NCBI RefSeq assembly: GCF_000499845.2
Contig: NC_023756.2
Location: 7,525,481-7,589,480 of the forward strand
Length of the DNA stretch: 64,000 nucleotides
Direction of reading: 5' to 3'
Source of the DNA: Phaseolus vulgaris
Lineage: Eukaryota > Streptophyta > Magnoliopsida > Fabales > Fabaceae
A program made the translations under genes and the position numbers. The notes below the pieces were generated by a model. The model ran no database searches, was not told the DNA's origin, and saw nothing but the letters and a program-made list of their open reading frames with translations. This document shows positions 61,751 through 64,000 of the stretch, in pieces; the first letter of the stretch is position 1; every line of letters begins with the position of its first letter.

Positions 61751-62803
61751 ATTGATATGTGGTGTTACATTTAATAAGATTTAAATAATAACACCTCATG
61801 TATGTTATCAATAATGTGTATGATTTCTATACAAATAAAATATATAAATTTAAAATTATAGGTGGATAGAAATTGCCCATCGACTATAAAATAGAAAATG
61901 ACTTAGTGCATCAAATAATGATTCATGTGTACATAGATTAAAATTTAAAAGCTTTTAAAAATTAGAAAAAGATAAAATTTTATGAAAGTAGAGGAAAATT
62001 AGATAAATTAATCACTATTATAATAATTTGTATATACATTGCAATATATATGCCGGACAATTTCTTATACTCACTTTTGTTCGGTTCTGCTTTGAAGGAT
62101 CTTCAATTATCATATTTCTTTATAACCAAAATATCATGAAGAATCATCAATAATTATAGTAAAAAATGAGTCATAATAACTAATAAGGTGAGACGGATAA
62201 AAAATATAATCTCTTAATATTAATGTTAAATAATATCTTTGATTAAATGTAATTATACTCAATATTATAATTTTATTTTTATTGGTATGAATTTAATGTT
62301 TTTTGTGTTCTAAATTAAGTCTTTAATACTTTATAATTCCAATTATTACTTATTGTTTCACTCTTTGACAAAGAACAAAGCAAAGCATGTGTCTATCATT
62401 CTTTGCATGCATATGCTATGTTTAAATTATAGGTAGATTCTTTATTGACATTCATGTTATGTCTAAATTATTTTAATAGAGAATTTAAAAAATTGTAAGT
62501 TAAAATTATTTATACTTTAAAATGAAAATAATAGTATATATATATATATATATATTTCTAATTTAAATTTTAAGAATGTAACTATTTAAAATAATGATAT
62601 TAATGAAATGTGAGAAAATATCATTTTGTATAGTTTTGTTATTTTGATATAAATTACACTAACACGATCTAAATTAAAATTTGATTGTGTAATTAAACAA
62701 AATTAATAAAACTCATTTGCTAACTTTGTTTAATTAACTAAAGACATGAGACTATAAATAGAGATCATTTAGCTTATTCATTCTTCATAAATATTCATTC
62801 ATA

Positions 62804-63492
62804 ATGAATAACTATACTTTTATCTTTTTAGTATTTTTTCTATTCCATGGTTTTGCTAAAGGATTTGATTACTGAAAGATAACACAAACTTGGCCACGAG
62901 GCTTCTATCACGAAAATCCTTGCATACTAGGAAAAGCAAATTTAATGAAGTTCACTATTTATGGTCTATGGCCATCCACCAACTTCATCCCATAACCAGG
63001 AAACTGTAGAAATCAGACACTACCTCATCTAAGGTTTTGTATTTAAATTTTTTAATATAATAGTATTTTGATATGATATTGGAGAGATGATAATTTCTAT
63101 TATATATTTTGTTAGATGGGAGGAATAGAAAGTCAACTCAAACAAGATTGGTCAAATTATCTTAATATGAATGACTCAAAGTTTTGGTCTTCCGAGTGAG
63201 AGAACCATGGAACTTTCTCTTATATGATGTCATTTGATTTCTTCATGTTGGCATTAGATATTTATGCAATAAATGATCTTAAAGCAATTCTTAACAATGC
63301 AGGTATATTAAGTGGTGGAAACTATAATAGAAATCGTATCATCTCACCTGAAGTGTAGTGTGTTCAAAAACATCACCTAAGCATGTAATTGAAATAAGAT
63401 TATGTTTGAAAACAAACCATATCCTCCCGTACATCAACTGTCCTTCACAATGGTTCGCATGTGGTAAAGGTCATTCTGTAAACTTTCTATAA
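62804..63492 (+). pseudogene. RNase T2-like copy G, both exons, heavily damaged
   Basis: The duplicate of copy C. Exon 1 (62804-63028) shares TGA at codon 24 (62873) with C. CAS I reads FTIYGLWP (His to Tyr), and the donor GTAAGG has become CTAAGG at 63029. Exon 2 starts at 63116; it has TGA at 63197 in place of Trp, CAS II reads NHGTFS (Cys to Phe), and about 30 nt are missing near 63347 with a stop after it. The end is approximate. Confidence 0.8.
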
Positions 63493-64000
63493 TAATATAC
63501 AATATAACTAATTGATGAATAAAGATTAAATATTTCTATATAAATATACCCAATTATATGTTGTATCTTGTTTTCTCCTGTGATTAGGTCTGTTGCTGAC
63601 TAAGCTGAGATCAGCAGGGTAATTCTTATATTATGTTGTATGTGACTAATAAAAAATTCAGATGTGTTGCATAATGTGGTTATTTTAGGTTTTAAAATTG
63701 GGTTATTACATCATAAAAATCTATTTGAATGTTGTATTTGACTAATTATTGAATGTTACTATGGAATTAAGATTTGGATTGGATGTAACATGCTTTCATA
63801 CTTATTATTGGTTAATTTTCTTTCTTATAGTCTATTAATACTATATAAGCATCGATTATTTTGGTTTATATTTAACATAAATTAAGTTGAAATTAGTGTT
63901 AAAGTATACATAAAGTTTATTATAAAAAATAATTTAAATATTATTACCTTCTTCCAAAATCTGATAATGTTAAACTTTATAATGGTAGCTATCCATTGCC

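Larger units (their letters stand above)
55226..64000 (+). repeat. Right arm of the segmental duplication (RNase copies E-G), continues past the window
   Basis: It begins at AGTTTGAACATAAAAGATAA, the same words as at 41160, and follows the left arm through copies E, F and G to the last base. It keeps a 451-bp stretch (56655-57108) missing from the left arm; related sequence also occurs at about 50115-50390. Confidence 0.85.

Overview
The window is plant nuclear DNA, most likely from a legume of the Phaseoleae (bean, cowpea or soybean group). The signs are an AT-rich background, short GT-AG exons scattered through long introns, and layers of degraded LTR retrotransposons and small CACTA-type elements. 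The species call rests on how the proteins and repeats look to me, not on a search. Two genes look intact. All other coding matter is transposon remains or pseudogenes.

Layout. (1) 253-8058 (+): an 11-exon gene for COP9 signalosome subunit 3, 422 codons, every junction in frame. Its third exon is preceded by two decayed copies of its own 5' edge. (2) About 8.1-22.8 kb: intergenic DNA with a 69-bp tandem repeat, a putative Ty3-type LTR, a roughly 31-bp minisatellite, a complete CACTA-type miniature element with a TCA target duplication, a decayed relative, and a reverse-oriented Copia LTR. (3) 22.8-27.2 kb: a broken Ty1/Copia element (LTR, primer-binding site, gag, protease, integrase, start of RT) with a younger solo LTR inside gag. 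(4) 28637-29556: a B3-domain (REM/VRN1-like) pseudogene with one frameshift and one stop. (5) 30473-40662 (+): a six-exon 4-coumarate:CoA ligase-like gene, 547 codons, ending in the peroxisomal signal SKL. Its introns hold hairpin-forming CACTA-type elements and a TRIM-like tandem element.

(6) 41.2-64 kb is the most unusual part: a family of decayed RNase T2 genes, probably related to the S-RNase lineage. There are seven copies of exon 1 (called A-G here) and three of exon 2. All carry the same TATA box and leader, and each is disabled by its own lesions. Copies A-B-C and E-F-G are two arms of a direct segmental duplication about 14.5 kb apart, with D between them. A solo LTR sits at the same site in both arms, while a third paralogous site is still empty, so the order of events can be read from the sequence.

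How the parts relate: CSN3 and the CoA ligase are unrelated housekeeping or metabolic genes on the same strand. The RNase array is a separate, dying tandem family. I see no tRNA, rRNA, CRISPR or organellar sequence. No new functional system is evident. The best leads are the RNase array with its datable insertions, the decoy splice acceptors in CSN3, and the hairpin elements in transcribed introns.
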